A stretch of DNA of 64,000 nt from assembly GCF_900111405.1 (NCBI RefSeq), contig NZ_FOHJ01000015.1, positions 1 to 64,000 on the forward strand, given 5' to 3'. The stretch is from Salinibacillus kushneri. Its GTDB lineage: Bacteria > Bacillota > Bacilli > Bacillales > Alkalibacillaceae. The notes beneath the pieces were generated by a model. The model was not told the DNA's origin and did no database searches. It saw only the letters and a list, made by a program, of their open reading frames with translations. Of this stretch, positions 46,104 through 54,664 are shown one piece after another. Positions within the stretch are counted from its first letter, which is position 1. Each line of letters opens with the position of its first letter. Position numbers and translations under genes: made by a program.

Positions 46104-46526
46104 TTATATGGCAGGTAAAAAGGATAGATAATATTGGATTGTCCAGAAAATCACCGATAGTAAAAGAATGATTCCACTGCTTATCCATATGATCTTCCAC
46201 TTTGCATGATGTTTATATTTTATATAAAGGAAGATCACTGGAAATCCAATAAATACAAAAAAACTGCAAATAGAAAACAAAAATAAACTAATGCTTACTA
46301 AGAAATGACTTGTCATTAACGTAAAGGATCCGATAAAGGTAAATATTGGAATAACTGCAAATAAAGGTGTCATCACCAAAAAGAAATACATTCTAAGCGA
46401 ATAATCCTGCATGAATTGCTCTAATTCTAATGAGGATAACCAATTGGTGAAAGATTGAATCTGGGCCTTTCCCCATTCAACAAAACTTGTTCTAATCTTT
46501 TTCATATCGATTTGAAAGGCTTCCAT
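46104..46526 (-). CDS. Hypothetical membrane protein, 140 residues
   Basis: A 140-residue protein. The first 45 residues are soluble and amphipathic (MEAFQIDMKKIRTSFVEWGK). Then four hydrophobic segments follow (about 48-68, 70-92, 94-112 with the KYKHHAKWK loop after it, and 118-135). I recognise no family. The gene is convergent with dat and has no terminator I can identify. Confidence 0.6.
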   Translation of the reverse strand: MEAFQIDMKKIRTSFVEWGKAQIQSFTNWLSSLELEQFMQDYSLRMYFFLVMTPLFAVIPIFTFIGSFTLMTSHFLVSISLFLFSICSFFVFIGFPVIFLYIKYKHHAKWKIIWISSGIILLLSVIFWTIQYYLSFLPAI

Positions 46527-46775
46527 TTTTCCACCCCTTTTGATTTCTATTCATCTTTATATTCCTTTTTCAGCTTATTATAAAACATCTTACCCTGAAC
46601 ATATTCTCCCCCTATTATTATCATACCTTCACCTTTTGTATGAAAGGTTTATAACTGGTTCCTTTTGTCTATCCTATTATTACAATAAAAAATTTCGCGA
46701 ACTATGTCTTCTTTTCTTTTTCTATCTTTTGTTTCATGCTAATATAAAGGAAGAAAACTAGGGAGGGATAAAATA

Positions 46776-47039
46776 ATGGGCATATTAGTAGAAAGTACTC
46801 CAAATCCAAACGCAATGAAATTTACTGCAAAAGAAAATATTTTTTCTGGTGATGGCAGCATCTCCGTCATGCCAGGACAAACCAGTGAATATGAAATACT
46901 TAATGAACTCATGAAACTGGACGGAGTAGACAATGTATTTGGATACAAAAACTTTATTACAGTGAATAAAACGTTCGATGCAGAATGGGATCAGCTCACT
47001 CCTAAGGTTGAAGAAGTATTGGAAAAGTATGGTTACTAA
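46776..47039 (+). CDS. Stand-alone Nfu N-terminal domain protein
   Basis: An 87-residue protein with the 'scaffold Nfu/NifU N-terminal' domain: TPNPNAMKFTAKENI at 9-23 and YEILNELMKLDGVDNVFGYKNFITVNK at 47-73. In larger proteins this domain precedes the CxxC-bearing Nfu domain that carries Fe-S clusters. Here the CxxC part is absent and the protein contains no cysteine at all, so it cannot hold a cluster itself. B. subtilis YpgR has the same domain with an added HEAT-like part. The ATG at 46776 follows GGGAGGG. Confidence 0.85.
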   Translation: MGILVESTPNPNAMKFTAKENIFSGDGSISVMPGQTSEYEILNELMKLDGVDNVFGYKNFITVNKTFDAEWDQLTPKVEEVLEKYGY

Positions 47040-47117
47040 AAACGACTGATGAAATTACTCTCAATACATGTAATACCTCAGAATGATCAATAAAATAGTC
47101 TGATCACACAGATTGAA

Positions 47118-47157
47118 TAAAAGCGGAAGCACTCAAAAGAAGTGCTTCCGCTTTTTT
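47118..47157 (+). terminator. Terminator of the Nfu-domain gene
   Basis: AAAAGCGGAAGCACT and AGTGCTTCCGCTTTTTT pair around CAAAAGA. The T-run partly overlaps the left 8-bp duplication of the adjacent MITE-like element (47155-47162), so the element went into the terminator's tail. Confidence 0.9.
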
Positions 47158-47162
47158 AAAAA

Positions 47163-47339
47163 CGCTGTGTTAGAGCTTATTGTTGTTTTTCTACCAAGTT
47201 GATTGGAGCCGAAGTGCGCGAGACTCCTCCGGGAAGAGCGGTATGCGGGAGACCCCGAGGCATTTGCCAAGGTACCGCCCGCGGAAAAAGGGCGCGGAAA
47301 GAGGGCGCACTGGAGCACCAATCAACCCACAACAGAGCC
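47163..47339 (-). repeat. MITE-like element, full copy
   Basis: A 177-bp element, the reverse complement of the copy at 54665-54831 (shared GTGTTA, AGCTTATTGTTG, CTACCAAGTTGATTGGAGC, GCGGAAA and the AACAGAGCC end). It carries the GAGACTCC.CCGGGA core seen in such repeats. It is flanked by TTTAAAAA on both sides (47155-47162 and 47340-47347). The right copy contains the stop codon of the next gene. Confidence 0.85.
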
Positions 47340-47340
47340 T

Positions 47341-48900
47341 TTAAAAATAATATGGACCTAAAAACATAACATATAATAAGAATTGCAGCCCAATAAAATA
47401 GCTGTATTTTCCAATAAGTCCCCAGTCTTTTTTAATAAGTTTTATACTAATAAAGGACAAAATCGCAAATCCAACAATATAAACCATGCTATTTCCCGGA
47501 AAGTTAATATAGATTGGTGCCAGATTATAAGCATTATCAGGGAATAGGTGATGCCTGAAAAGCAATGCCCCTATGATATAGACGATTATACCTCCATATA
47601 ATATTTTAGGGTGATTATCCAATTCCTCCCCTTTTCCTTTCCAGCGATAGTAAAGAGCCGTACCTCCCAAATAGATAATTGGTATTATAATAAGTAATAA
47701 AGCCAAATACAGAATAAACGCTGCTGTAGATAAATTACCAATCGTCATCCCAAAAGCGATTAGATATTCATTGGCCGACCGATCTTTTGCTTTTTCAATC
47801 ATATCTGGCTGATTCGATGCCATAAGCAGTTTGTATTGAGTTCCATCTATTCTATCCTTCCAGCCAACAGCATCCTCCCCAATAAAAAACGGATTTGAGG
47901 TTAATGCATATGTATTACTTCGTCTTTCAACTGTGATGGAGTTATCATTTTCCAGTCTCATGAGATAAACATTCATCGCTTGCTCGTCATTTGAATCGGT
48001 AAATGTAAAACCAGCACTTCTAAATAATACTTCTATGGCCCCGTTCTCTGCAGGCCGTAAACGAAATTGCGAAATCTCTTCTAATGGGGCTTGTGTAACA
48101 GGATCATAAGGCTCAATCTCTTTTAGGTTAATGTCCGGATTTTCTGCGTTGAGGGTACTGTGAAAGAAATAAAACTCTTTATTCTGGTTGCTTTCTGTTT
48201 CAGCAGAGACGGCTAAATGAAGCTGTTCCTCTTCAGAAGTAAATACAATATCGTTCATTTTATTACTAATTCCAACATTAATATTAGTTTGAGTCAGTCG
48301 TTTGTATTCATTATTCATTTTCTCAAAAATCGTAAGTGTACCCTCATTTCCATTTATTGCGTATACAAGTACATATGGACCTGATGATTGTATGTGCTCA
48401 ATCGGATGAGAAACCGGTGCTATTTGCTGGGGTTCTTTAGCATTTGTTTCTAAATTGTAAACCTTTTGATCGCTTGAATATAAAATATTTCCTTCTTGTC
48501 CTCTTTCGAAAATATCTGCCTCGTCAATAATTTCGCCAGTCCTGCCGTTAATTATCTCACCTTCATTAAAATAAAATACGGTATCACCATTCACGTAAAA
48601 ATCCTCTATCCGGTCCCCTTCAGTTGGAATGACTTCTTCATCAACTTTTGTAAAATCAGAATCATAGCTTATACGATTAATCGCTCCATCCCGTAAAAAG
48701 TAAAGGTTCGTACCGTCCTTTGTTTCTTCAACCTGTGGCTCATGAAAGCCGTCAATCGTTGTAATTTCAAGACCTCTACTCCAGTCATCAGCCGGCGGGG
48801 CTGTAAAACGGTATAGATTGGTAAAAAATAATACAACAAATCCAATGATAACGATTAGTAAAGGTATGATCCAGAATAGCTTCTGTCTAAAGGCTTTCAT
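47341..48900 (-). CDS. Large hypothetical membrane protein with extracellular sensor-like domain
   Basis: A 519-residue protein I do not recognise. One N-terminal helix (about 8-30) is followed by about 350 residues that are probably extracellular, acidic and beta-rich, with repeated short blocks such as TNLYFLRDGAINRISYD, DTVFYFNEGEIINGRTG and NILYSSDQKVYNLET that resemble propeller blades. Then come five hydrophobic helices (about 390-515). The C-terminal membrane part recalls permease or sensor anchors. The stop codon lies inside the right target duplication of the MITE-like element. No neighbour suggests a pathway. Confidence 0.65.
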   Translation of the reverse strand: MKAFRQKLFWIIPLLIVIIGFVVLFFTNLYRFTAPPADDWSRGLEITTIDGFHEPQVEETKDGTNLYFLRDGAINRISYDSDFTKVDEEVIPTEGDRIEDFYVNGDTVFYFNEGEIINGRTGEIIDEADIFERGQEGNILYSSDQKVYNLETNAKEPQQIAPVSHPIEHIQSSGPYVLVYAINGNEGTLTIFEKMNNEYKRLTQTNINVGISNKMNDIVFTSEEEQLHLAVSAETESNQNKEFYFFHSTLNAENPDINLKEIEPYDPVTQAPLEEISQFRLRPAENGAIEVLFRSAGFTFTDSNDEQAMNVYLMRLENDNSITVERRSNTYALTSNPFFIGEDAVGWKDRIDGTQYKLLMASNQPDMIEKAKDRSANEYLIAFGMTIGNLSTAAFILYLALLLIIIPIIYLGGTALYYRWKGKGEELDNHPKILYGGIIVYIIGALLFRHHLFPDNAYNLAPIYINFPGNSMVYIVGFAILSFISIKLIKKDWGLIGKYSYFIGLQFLLYVMFLGPYYF

Positions 48901-49137
48901 TATGTCTCTCCTACTTTCTAAACAAAATTTTCAAAACATTCCTACCCATTTTATCACAAAAGGAGTTCTGCTGTACCAGTTAAAAGGAAATTTTTACTAA
49001 AATTTTGAAGTAATCGTCCGAACTATAAATAGTACTGAATCTGCCTCTGGGAAACGATTGAATTCAGCTTAATGTGATGATTTACCTTTTCAAAACCAAA
49101 TACCAAACGATATCATCTCTCACACTTAACACACAAA

Positions 49138-49173
49138 AATGGAGATCCCACTCAACAGAAATGGATCTCCATT
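49138..49173 (-). terminator. Terminator of the BsuPI lipoprotein gene
   Basis: AATGGAGATCC and GGATCTCCATT pair around 14 nt and are followed by TTTTTG on the minus strand. It is the only structure noted in the 304-nt gap 48901-49204. Confidence 0.8.
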
Positions 49174-49204
49174 AATGTTAGACTCTTTCGATTGTAATGT
49201 CCTT

Positions 49205-49768
49205 TTATCCCTCACTATTATCGGCAATAGTAATCGGTATTTCCTTAACAAATGGATTTTTGTCTACAGAAGATCGGGTAAATGGAGCCGGTAGTAACGT
49301 TACCGTTGCCACATATTTACCCGGCTCTATCTTCCCCTCTTTTCCTTTAAAATCCCAGGTTTCCGCCCAGGTTTGGGATTCCCCTGGTGGCAGGTCATAA
49401 TCTACAATCGCTTGTGTAAACATTCTACCCTCTGAATAACGATAAACAACTTCCTCTGTCTCCTCATCTTTGACCAGAATCTCATATTGCTGTCCCGATG
49501 GAAACGATAGTGTAATTTGCTCCTCAGTTGGATTGGTTAGTTTCATATGGAAAGTGATTTGACTCTTCCTTTTATCGGATGTTACTTCATAATTTAACTT
49601 TTTTAACAACGCTTTTTCGTCACCTTCCTTTTCCTGTTTTTCTTCAATAGCTGGTAAAGATTCATCTCCTTGTGTTTTACCAGTCTCATTCAACGGCTTA
49701 GAGGTTCCGCAACCAATTAGAAAAGCAAAAAACAAGATAACTACCAAGAATAAAAGATTTCTTTTCAC
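49205..49768 (-). CDS. BsuPI-domain lipoprotein
   Basis: A 187-residue protein with a lipoprotein signal (FFAFLIGCGTS, Cys about 20), a charged linker (21-55) and a BsuPI domain (about 58-180). The domain shows YEVTSDKRKSQITFHMKLTNPTEEQITLSFPSGQQYEI, the hydrophobic-strand start of the family, and QTWAETWDFKGKEGKI with the final APFTRSS. The founding member, B. subtilis Ipi, is an intracellular inhibitor of the protease IspA and has no signal. This one should sit outside the membrane. Position next to yitT equals ipi in B. subtilis, so it is likely the orthologue in location but not in cellular place. Confidence 0.82.
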   Translation of the reverse strand: MKRNLLFLVVILFFAFLIGCGTSKPLNETGKTQGDESLPAIEEKQEKEGDEKALLKKLNYEVTSDKRKSQITFHMKLTNPTEEQITLSFPSGQQYEILVKDEETEEVVYRYSEGRMFTQAIVDYDLPPGESQTWAETWDFKGKEGKIEPGKYVATVTLLPAPFTRSSVDKNPFVKEIPITIADNSEG

Positions 49769-49841
49769 CTGGAAAACCTGCCTTTAAGAACGTAATCTTT
49801 AACCATTTAGACGAACGCTATCCGGAAATTGTTACAACAAC

Positions 49842-50708
49842 TTATACGACCTTTTCATCTTCCTTCCTGAAAAAGCCAAATATGCCGGTTGTTTGAACAA
49901 TATTCGTAAAGGCATTTGGATCCACATCATGTATAATATTCTCCAGGTCATATAATTCATAGCGTGTGATTACCATTATTAGCATATTTTTATCTTCTTT
50001 TGTAAATGCACCCTTGGCTGGAATCGTTGTAATTCCTCGAACCATTTTAGCATGAATAGCTTTCTCAAGCTCATCGGCTTTTGTAGTTATAATCATGGCT
50101 GTAAGCTTCTCATGTCGTGTATGAATCGCATCAATAAATCTTGTGGTCACATATAATGTAACCAATGTATAAAGAGCTTTTTCCGGATCATAAAGATAGC
50201 CTGCCATTAGAATAATGAAGCCGTTCATAGTTAAAAAATATACACCAATAGGGCGATCGTTCATCTTTGATAGAACCATCGCGATTATATCCATACCACC
50301 TGTAGAAGCACCCCATTTAAGGGTAATACCAATACCAATAGCAGCTATGATTCCACCAAATACGGCATTCAGTAATATATCATCGGCTAAATGCCTCAAA
50401 GGGATGACTTCCAGAAAAATCGTCGTACATGCAACTGAAATGGCACTATATATTGTAAAACCCTTTCCAACTTTAAACCATCCTAATATGGTAACTGGAA
50501 TATTTAGAACAAATAATAAGATACCTGTTGAAAGATCAATTCCGATAAAGTCCTTAAAGATACTTGATAATAACTGTGCAAAACCGGTAAAACCACTTGC
50601 ATAAACATTTGCCTCAATTAAAAATAAGTTCAGGGAAAGAGCATTTAAGAAGGCTCCGATAATAACAATAATAAAACGTTTAGCTTCTAATAAAAACAAC
50701 TTATTCAC
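49842..50708 (-). CDS. yitT: YitT-family membrane protein (DUF161/DUF2179)
   Basis: A 288-residue protein with five helices in the first 180 residues (RFIIVIIGAFLNALSLNLFLIEA, SGFTGFAQLLS) and the signature GASTGGMDIIAMVLSK near 135. A cytoplasmic DUF2179 domain follows (residues about 195-280, KLTAMIITTKADELEKAIH, RGITTIPAKGAFTKEDKNMLIMVI). Substrate and role are unknown; the family is large in Firmicutes. It is divergent from the DegV gene yitS, as in B. subtilis. Confidence 0.9.
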   Translation of the reverse strand: MNKLFLLEAKRFIIVIIGAFLNALSLNLFLIEANVYASGFTGFAQLLSSIFKDFIGIDLSTGILLFVLNIPVTILGWFKVGKGFTIYSAISVACTTIFLEVIPLRHLADDILLNAVFGGIIAAIGIGITLKWGASTGGMDIIAMVLSKMNDRPIGVYFLTMNGFIILMAGYLYDPEKALYTLVTLYVTTRFIDAIHTRHEKLTAMIITTKADELEKAIHAKMVRGITTIPAKGAFTKEDKNMLIMVITRYELYDLENIIHDVDPNAFTNIVQTTGIFGFFRKEDEKVV

Positions 50709-50868
50709 CCCTCTTCAAACATTTCTGGCTATCGACCATTCTAAGGGCAAAACAAATTCTTATAAAGTCAACCCTATAAAGAATTATTCAATTACACACA
50801 TTGACGAATAGTCGTTTCCAATATACACTAAGATAAAAATAATAGCATAAAATATTGTAGGTGAAAAT

Positions 50869-51735
50869 ATGAACGTGAAAATTATTACAGATTCGGCTTG
50901 CGATTTACCGAATTCCTATTATAGTGAATATGATATAGAATTTCTACCTTTACTTGTCCATTTAAATGACCAGGACTATGAGGATGTCACAGGTATCGAA
51001 TCAAAAAAAGTTTATGATGCTATGAAAGATGGCGCTATTCCAAAAACATCACAAGTTTCTCCTGATACATTTCTACAAGTTTTTTCTACATATGTTGAAC
51101 AAAATCAGCCGATTGTGTATGTTGGATTCTCATCAGAATTATCCGGAACACTTCAAAGTGCTAAAATCGCTCAACAGCAGATTCTTGAAGAAAACCCGGA
51201 TGCCAAAGTTTATGTAGAAGACACAAAATGTGCTTCTCTCGGGCAAGGGTTGGTTGTATTAAGAGCTGCTCAGCTGGCGAAAGATGGGGCAGATGCTGAA
51301 CAAATTGTTGAAACTGTCCAATATCACGCTCATCACATGGAGCATATCTTTACAGTTGATGACTTAGAATACTTACAGCGTGGAGGACGTGTAAGTAAAG
51401 CAGCAGCATTTTTCGGCGGTCTTTTAAATATTAAACCTCTCCTCCATGTTGAAGATGGGAACCTCGTCCCATTGGAAAAAATACGTGGAGCTAAAAAGGT
51501 TAAAGTGTTAAAGCGTATGTTTGAAGTTATGGAGGAACGGGGTAAAGAATTGAACCAGCAAACTATTGCAATCAGTCATGGTGACGATTTGGAAACAGCT
51601 AAAAAGCTTGCATCCATTATTAAAGAAACTTATAAACCGAAAAACATCCTTATTGGTGATATTGGTTCAGCTATTGGTGCACATGCAGGACCTGGGACTA
51701 TAGCATTATTTTTCTTAAATGATTTATACCAATAA
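50869..51735 (+). CDS. yitS: DegV-family fatty acid-binding protein (YitS)
   Basis: A 288-residue DegV protein. It begins with KIITDSACDLPNSYYSEYDIEFLPL, the family start, and has VGFSSELSGTLQSAKIA (fatty-acid carboxylate site, SGT) near 85 and EYLQRGGRVSKAAAFFGGLLNIKPLLHVEDG near 167. DegV/FakB proteins present fatty acids to the FakA kinase. fakA is not in this window. The ATG at 50869 has GTAGGTG upstream. Confidence 0.92.
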   Translation: MNVKIITDSACDLPNSYYSEYDIEFLPLLVHLNDQDYEDVTGIESKKVYDAMKDGAIPKTSQVSPDTFLQVFSTYVEQNQPIVYVGFSSELSGTLQSAKIAQQQILEENPDAKVYVEDTKCASLGQGLVVLRAAQLAKDGADAEQIVETVQYHAHHMEHIFTVDDLEYLQRGGRVSKAAAFFGGLLNIKPLLHVEDGNLVPLEKIRGAKKVKVLKRMFEVMEERGKELNQQTIAISHGDDLETAKKLASIIKETYKPKNILIGDIGSAIGAHAGPGTIALFFLNDLYQ

Positions 51736-51911
51736 TTTACCCTACATCATGATTCTTAACACTTATTTAAAAGATGTTAGAAACTTCCTCCCTTACAGAA
51801 GAAATTACCACGCATGAATTCCTTCATACCAGATATTGCGGACTATATATATGATAAAATATAGAATGGAAAGAGGAATTATTTATAAGTCAACAAAGGG
51901 AGGAATTATAC

Positions 51912-52088
51912 ATGCGTCTTAAAGATTTAATCATTGCCTATCAAAACGAAAAGAAAGAATGGCCTGAATCACCAAACAGTTTATTAGACTTCTGCCAATA
52001 CAAATACAATAAAGGCGAAATGCCAGCAGCCGACTATCGCAGCCTATTCTTCAAACTACATAAAGAAGGAGCAACCTCTGCGCATTAG
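51912..52088 (+). CDS. yppF: YppF-like small protein
   Basis: A 58-residue protein beginning MRLKDLIIAYQNEKKEWPE, with NSLLDFCQYKYNKGEMPAADY and a C-terminal YRSLFFKLHKEGATSAH. The LLDF..Y..GE....DYR.L...L...GA layout fits the YppF-like family of Bacillus; the function is unknown. The ATG at 51912 follows GGGAGGAA. The last codons GCGCAT and the TAG stop are directly followed by TAGAAAAGCG, the start of a repeat cluster. I see no other small gene in this gap. Confidence 0.7.
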   Translation: MRLKDLIIAYQNEKKEWPESPNSLLDFCQYKYNKGEMPAADYRSLFFKLHKEGATSAH

Positions 52089-52090
52089 TA

Positions 52091-52337
52091 GAAAAGCGAA
52101 GGCGACTGCTTATGTCTGCTAGGACCTAGGACCCGTAGCTGGACAGTAGAAAAGCGAAAGGGCCTTGATCAGCCCCGATCGTATAAGCAAATTCCATGAA
52201 GTGGTATGCTTTTTTTCCACGTAATGGGATTTGCTTATATCGACTAGGGGCTAGGCCCTGTAGCTGGACAGAGAAAAGCGAAAGGGCCTTGATCAGCCCC
52301 GATCGTATAAGGCAGAACTAGGAACCACAGCTAGATA
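52091..52337 (+). repeat. GAAAAGCG hairpin repeat, three units, two with lost centres
   Basis: GAAAAGCG boundaries occur at 52091, 52149 and 52273, giving a 58-bp, a 124-bp and a third of about 65 bp. Both short units keep the two ends (GAAAAGCGAAGG... and ...CTAGGACC..TAGCT) but lack the central hairpin. The cluster starts 3 nt after the yppF stop and lies before the terminator at 52347, so it is part of the yppF transcript. Confidence 0.83.
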
Positions 52338-52346
52338 AAAATGACG

Positions 52347-52393
52347 GAAAAATCCATTCCAAAGTCTATTAGACTTATGGAATGGATTTTTTT
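52347..52393 (+). terminator. Terminator after yppF and its repeat cluster
   Basis: AAAAATCCATTCC pairs with GGAATGGATTTTTTT; the loop holds a smaller AGTCTATTAGACT palindrome. Confidence 0.88.
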
Positions 52394-52429
52394 ATAGAGC
52401 CATTTATACAATCATTTCTCTTAATCAAA

Positions 52430-52723
52430 TAAACCGGTCTATTTTCCTGTTCATTCTGTCTGTATTATAAGGAATCACGTCATTCAAAGAGTTTTCCTTT
52501 TACAGGTAATAGAATAATTTTAGTTCCTGTCGCTTTCATTGTCTATTCATACGCTATCTGCAGGAATTCGGTCTACTGTTTTGATATTCGTGTTGCTCCC
52601 AAGTTCAATCCTTTCACTTTTTATATTTATTCAGTCCATCGCAATGAATTCTGCCGCCTGGTAGATTATTTAAGTCTAACCGAAACGAAATCACGTCTGT
52701 TCAACCAATAATTACGTCCCGTC
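52430..52723 (-). repeat. Array A of a 21-bp-phased GACNGAATT motif
   Basis: On the minus strand, blocks starting GACGTAATT, GACGTGATT, GACTTAAAT, GACTGAATA, GAAAGGATT, GACCGAATT, GACAGGAAC, GACGTGATT and GACAGAATG begin at 52718, 52697, 52676, 52636, 52615, 52573, 52531, 52481 and 52460. Distances are mostly 21 bp or close to multiples of it (21, 21, 40, 21, 42, 42, 50, 21). The 12 nt after each motif are not conserved. It lies between two terminators, with no gene. Confidence 0.65.
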
Positions 52724-52768
52724 TCTCATAAAATTCCTTCATCTCTACCTCTCCCCTTTTTCTTGCAA

Positions 52769-52809
52769 AAAAAGGCTTAAATCTCATAATAAAAGATTTA
52801 AGCCTTTTT
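52769..52809. terminator. Terminator of yisL
   Basis: AAAAAGGCTTAAATCT and AGATTTAAGCCTTTTT, 16 bp perfect, around a 9-nt loop, 26 nt after the yisL stop (minus strand). Confidence 0.9.
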
Positions 52810-52834
52810 GATTCCTCATTCACACTGTTAAAAA

Positions 52835-53200
52835 TTAACCAAACAGTGAAACACCATATGGTAAGCGTCCAAAGCCAAGAACCAGGGCAATCACAAATGC
52901 AATTACGAATTGAATCCATAAGCCATTGGTTGACTGGGCATCCTGCTTTTTCACACTAATCATTTCCATCGCTATGATTACCCATAAACCAGCGATGACC
53001 TTAATAATTAATTCACCACTAAACGAACCGTAGTTAAATAATAGTTGGGCACCTGAAAAAAGGATAAGTAAATAATCAAGGCGTAAAATCATTTGCAAGA
53101 TTTTTGCCGGTTTTTCTTTTCCAGACTTATTGGAAAAGGCTAATACAATGGCGAACAGAATAAGGGCTAGTACCCAGGAAGTAACATGTAAGTGTGTCAC
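52835..53200 (-). CDS. yisL: YisL-family membrane protein (UPF0344/DUF1516)
   Basis: A 121-residue protein with four hydrophobic helices (about 6-24, 38-58, 64-83, 95-115). It begins MTHLHVTSWVLALILFAIVL and contains LQMILRLDYLLILFSGAQLL, the recognisable core of the UPF0344 family (B. subtilis YisL). The function is unknown. Ends SLFG. The strand is opposite to rocD, with about 150 nt between. Confidence 0.87.
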   Translation of the reverse strand: MTHLHVTSWVLALILFAIVLAFSNKSGKEKPAKILQMILRLDYLLILFSGAQLLFNYGSFSGELIIKVIAGLWVIIAMEMISVKKQDAQSTNGLWIQFVIAFVIALVLGFGRLPYGVSLFG

Positions 53201-53358
53201 GATTTCTCCTCCTTACAAAGTCTTTCATCATCTATCATATCATCTTTTTCTTCCTTCTGCTAATTAATTCAGATAATTCATTATAATATCCAGAATAAAC
53301 TGTTATAATGGATATATTCAAAATTTTTTACATATTTTTTTCGTTAGGAGGTATTTTC

Positions 53359-54549
53359 TTGTCAATAACCACTACTAGTGTCATTCAGCAAACCGAAAAA
53401 TATGGTGCACCGAACTATTCGCCACTACCTATTGTTACTGCTAAAGCAGAAGGGATCTGGGTTGAAGATCCTGAGGGCAATCGTTATCTGGACATGTTAA
53501 GTGCTTATTCTGCTGTAAACCAAGGACACAGACATCCCAAAATTATTCAAGCGTTAAAGGACCAGGCTGATCGAGTTACGCTCACATCAAGAGCATTTCA
53601 TAATGACCAGCTTGGACCATGGCTAGAAAAGGTTTGTAAACTAACCAATAAAGATATGGCACTTCCAATGAACACAGGGGCTGAAGCTGTAGAGACTGCT
53701 ATAAAGGCTGTCCGTCGCTGGGGGTATGAAGTAAAAGGAATTGAAGATAATAAAGCAGAAATTATTGCATGTGAAGGAAATTTTCATGGACGTACGATGA
53801 CTGCAGTTTCACTATCTTCTGAAGCTGAGTATCAACGGGGCTTTGGCCCTGTACTTCCTGGCATTAAAGTGGTGCCATATGGAGATATAGATGCTCTTAA
53901 AGAGGCTATTACTGAAAATACTGCCGGATTTTTAGTAGAGCCTATACAGGGTGAAGCAGGAATTGTTGTGCCACCAGAAGGATATCTAAGAGAGGCGTAT
54001 GAATTATGTAAAGATCAAAATGTCCTCTTTGTAGCAGATGAAATTCAAGCAGGTCTTGGACGTACTGGAAAAATGTTTGCCTGTGACTGGGAGGATGTAG
54101 AACCAGATGTGTATGTACTGGGGAAAGCTCTTGGTGGAGGTGTTTTCCCAATTTCAAGCGTAGTAGCCAATAAGGATATTCTTGGAGTCTTTAATCCAGG
54201 ATCACATGGCTCAACTTTTGGAGGAAACCCACTAGCTTGTGCTGTATCAACCGCTTCACTGGAAATTATCGAAGAAGAAAAACTGGCTGAACGTTCTGAG
54301 GAATTAGGACAGCATTTAAAACAGGAATTAGAAAGTATAGACAACCCAGTGATTAAAGAAATTCGCGGAAAAGGTTTATTTATTGGTGTAGAACTGCATG
54401 AACCAGCTCGTAAATACTGTGAACAATTAAAAGAAAAAGGACTCCTTTGTAAAGAAACACATGGCAATGTCATTCGCTTTGCTCCACCGCTTATAATAGA
54501 AAAAGAGGATTTAAACTGGGCTATTGAAAAAATCAAGGAAGTTTTATAA
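53359..54549 (+). CDS. rocD: Ornithine aminotransferase
   Basis: A 396-residue class III PLP aminotransferase converting ornithine to glutamate semialdehyde in arginine/ornithine breakdown or proline synthesis. It shows [20 protein letters not shown] near 105, [16 protein letters not shown] near 140, [17 protein letters not shown] near 230, and [17 protein letters not shown] with the PLP lysine near 255. The start is a TTG at 53359 with TTAGGAGGT upstream; upstream in-frame codons are hydrophobic and unlike the family. Other arginine-pathway genes are not nearby. In halotolerant species it can feed proline as an osmolyte (inference). Confidence 0.94.
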   Translation: MSITTTSVIQQTEKYGAPNYSPLPIVTAKAEGIWVEDPEGNRYLDMLSAYSAVNQGHRHPKIIQALKDQADRVTLTSRAFHNDQLGPWLEKVCKLTNKDMALPMNTGAEAVETAIKAVRRWGYEVKGIEDNKAEIIACEGNFHGRTMTAVSLSSEAEYQRGFGPVLPGIKVVPYGDIDALKEAITENTAGFLVEPIQGEAGIVVPPEGYLREAYELCKDQNVLFVADEIQAGLGRTGKMFACDWEDVEPDVYVLGKALGGGVFPISSVVANKDILGVFNPGSHGSTFGGNPLACAVSTASLEIIEEEKLAERSEELGQHLKQELESIDNPVIKEIRGKGLFIGVELHEPARKYCEQLKEKGLLCKETHGNVIRFAPPLIIEKEDLNWAIEKIKEVL

Positions 54550-54572
54550 TTTACAGAAGCCTATCAAATGAT

Positions 54573-54617
54573 AAACGTGGAGAATGAGCCTTCATCAGAC
54601 TCATTCTCCACGTTTTT
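54573..54617 (+). terminator. Terminator of rocD
   Basis: AAACGTGGAGAATGAG and CTCATTCTCCACGTTTTT pair around 11 nt, followed by a T-run. Confidence 0.9.
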
Positions 54618-54664
54618 CCTTTTTCCAAGAAATAATCAAATACCGTCAAAAAAGTTTTTAATAT

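Noticed and set aside
50215-50604. 129-codon frame opposite yitT
   Set aside because: Antisense to membrane-protein codons; no start signal or family.
54045-54536. 163-codon frame opposite rocD
   Set aside because: Antisense shadow of a well-conserved aminotransferase, without a ribosome site or recognisable domain.
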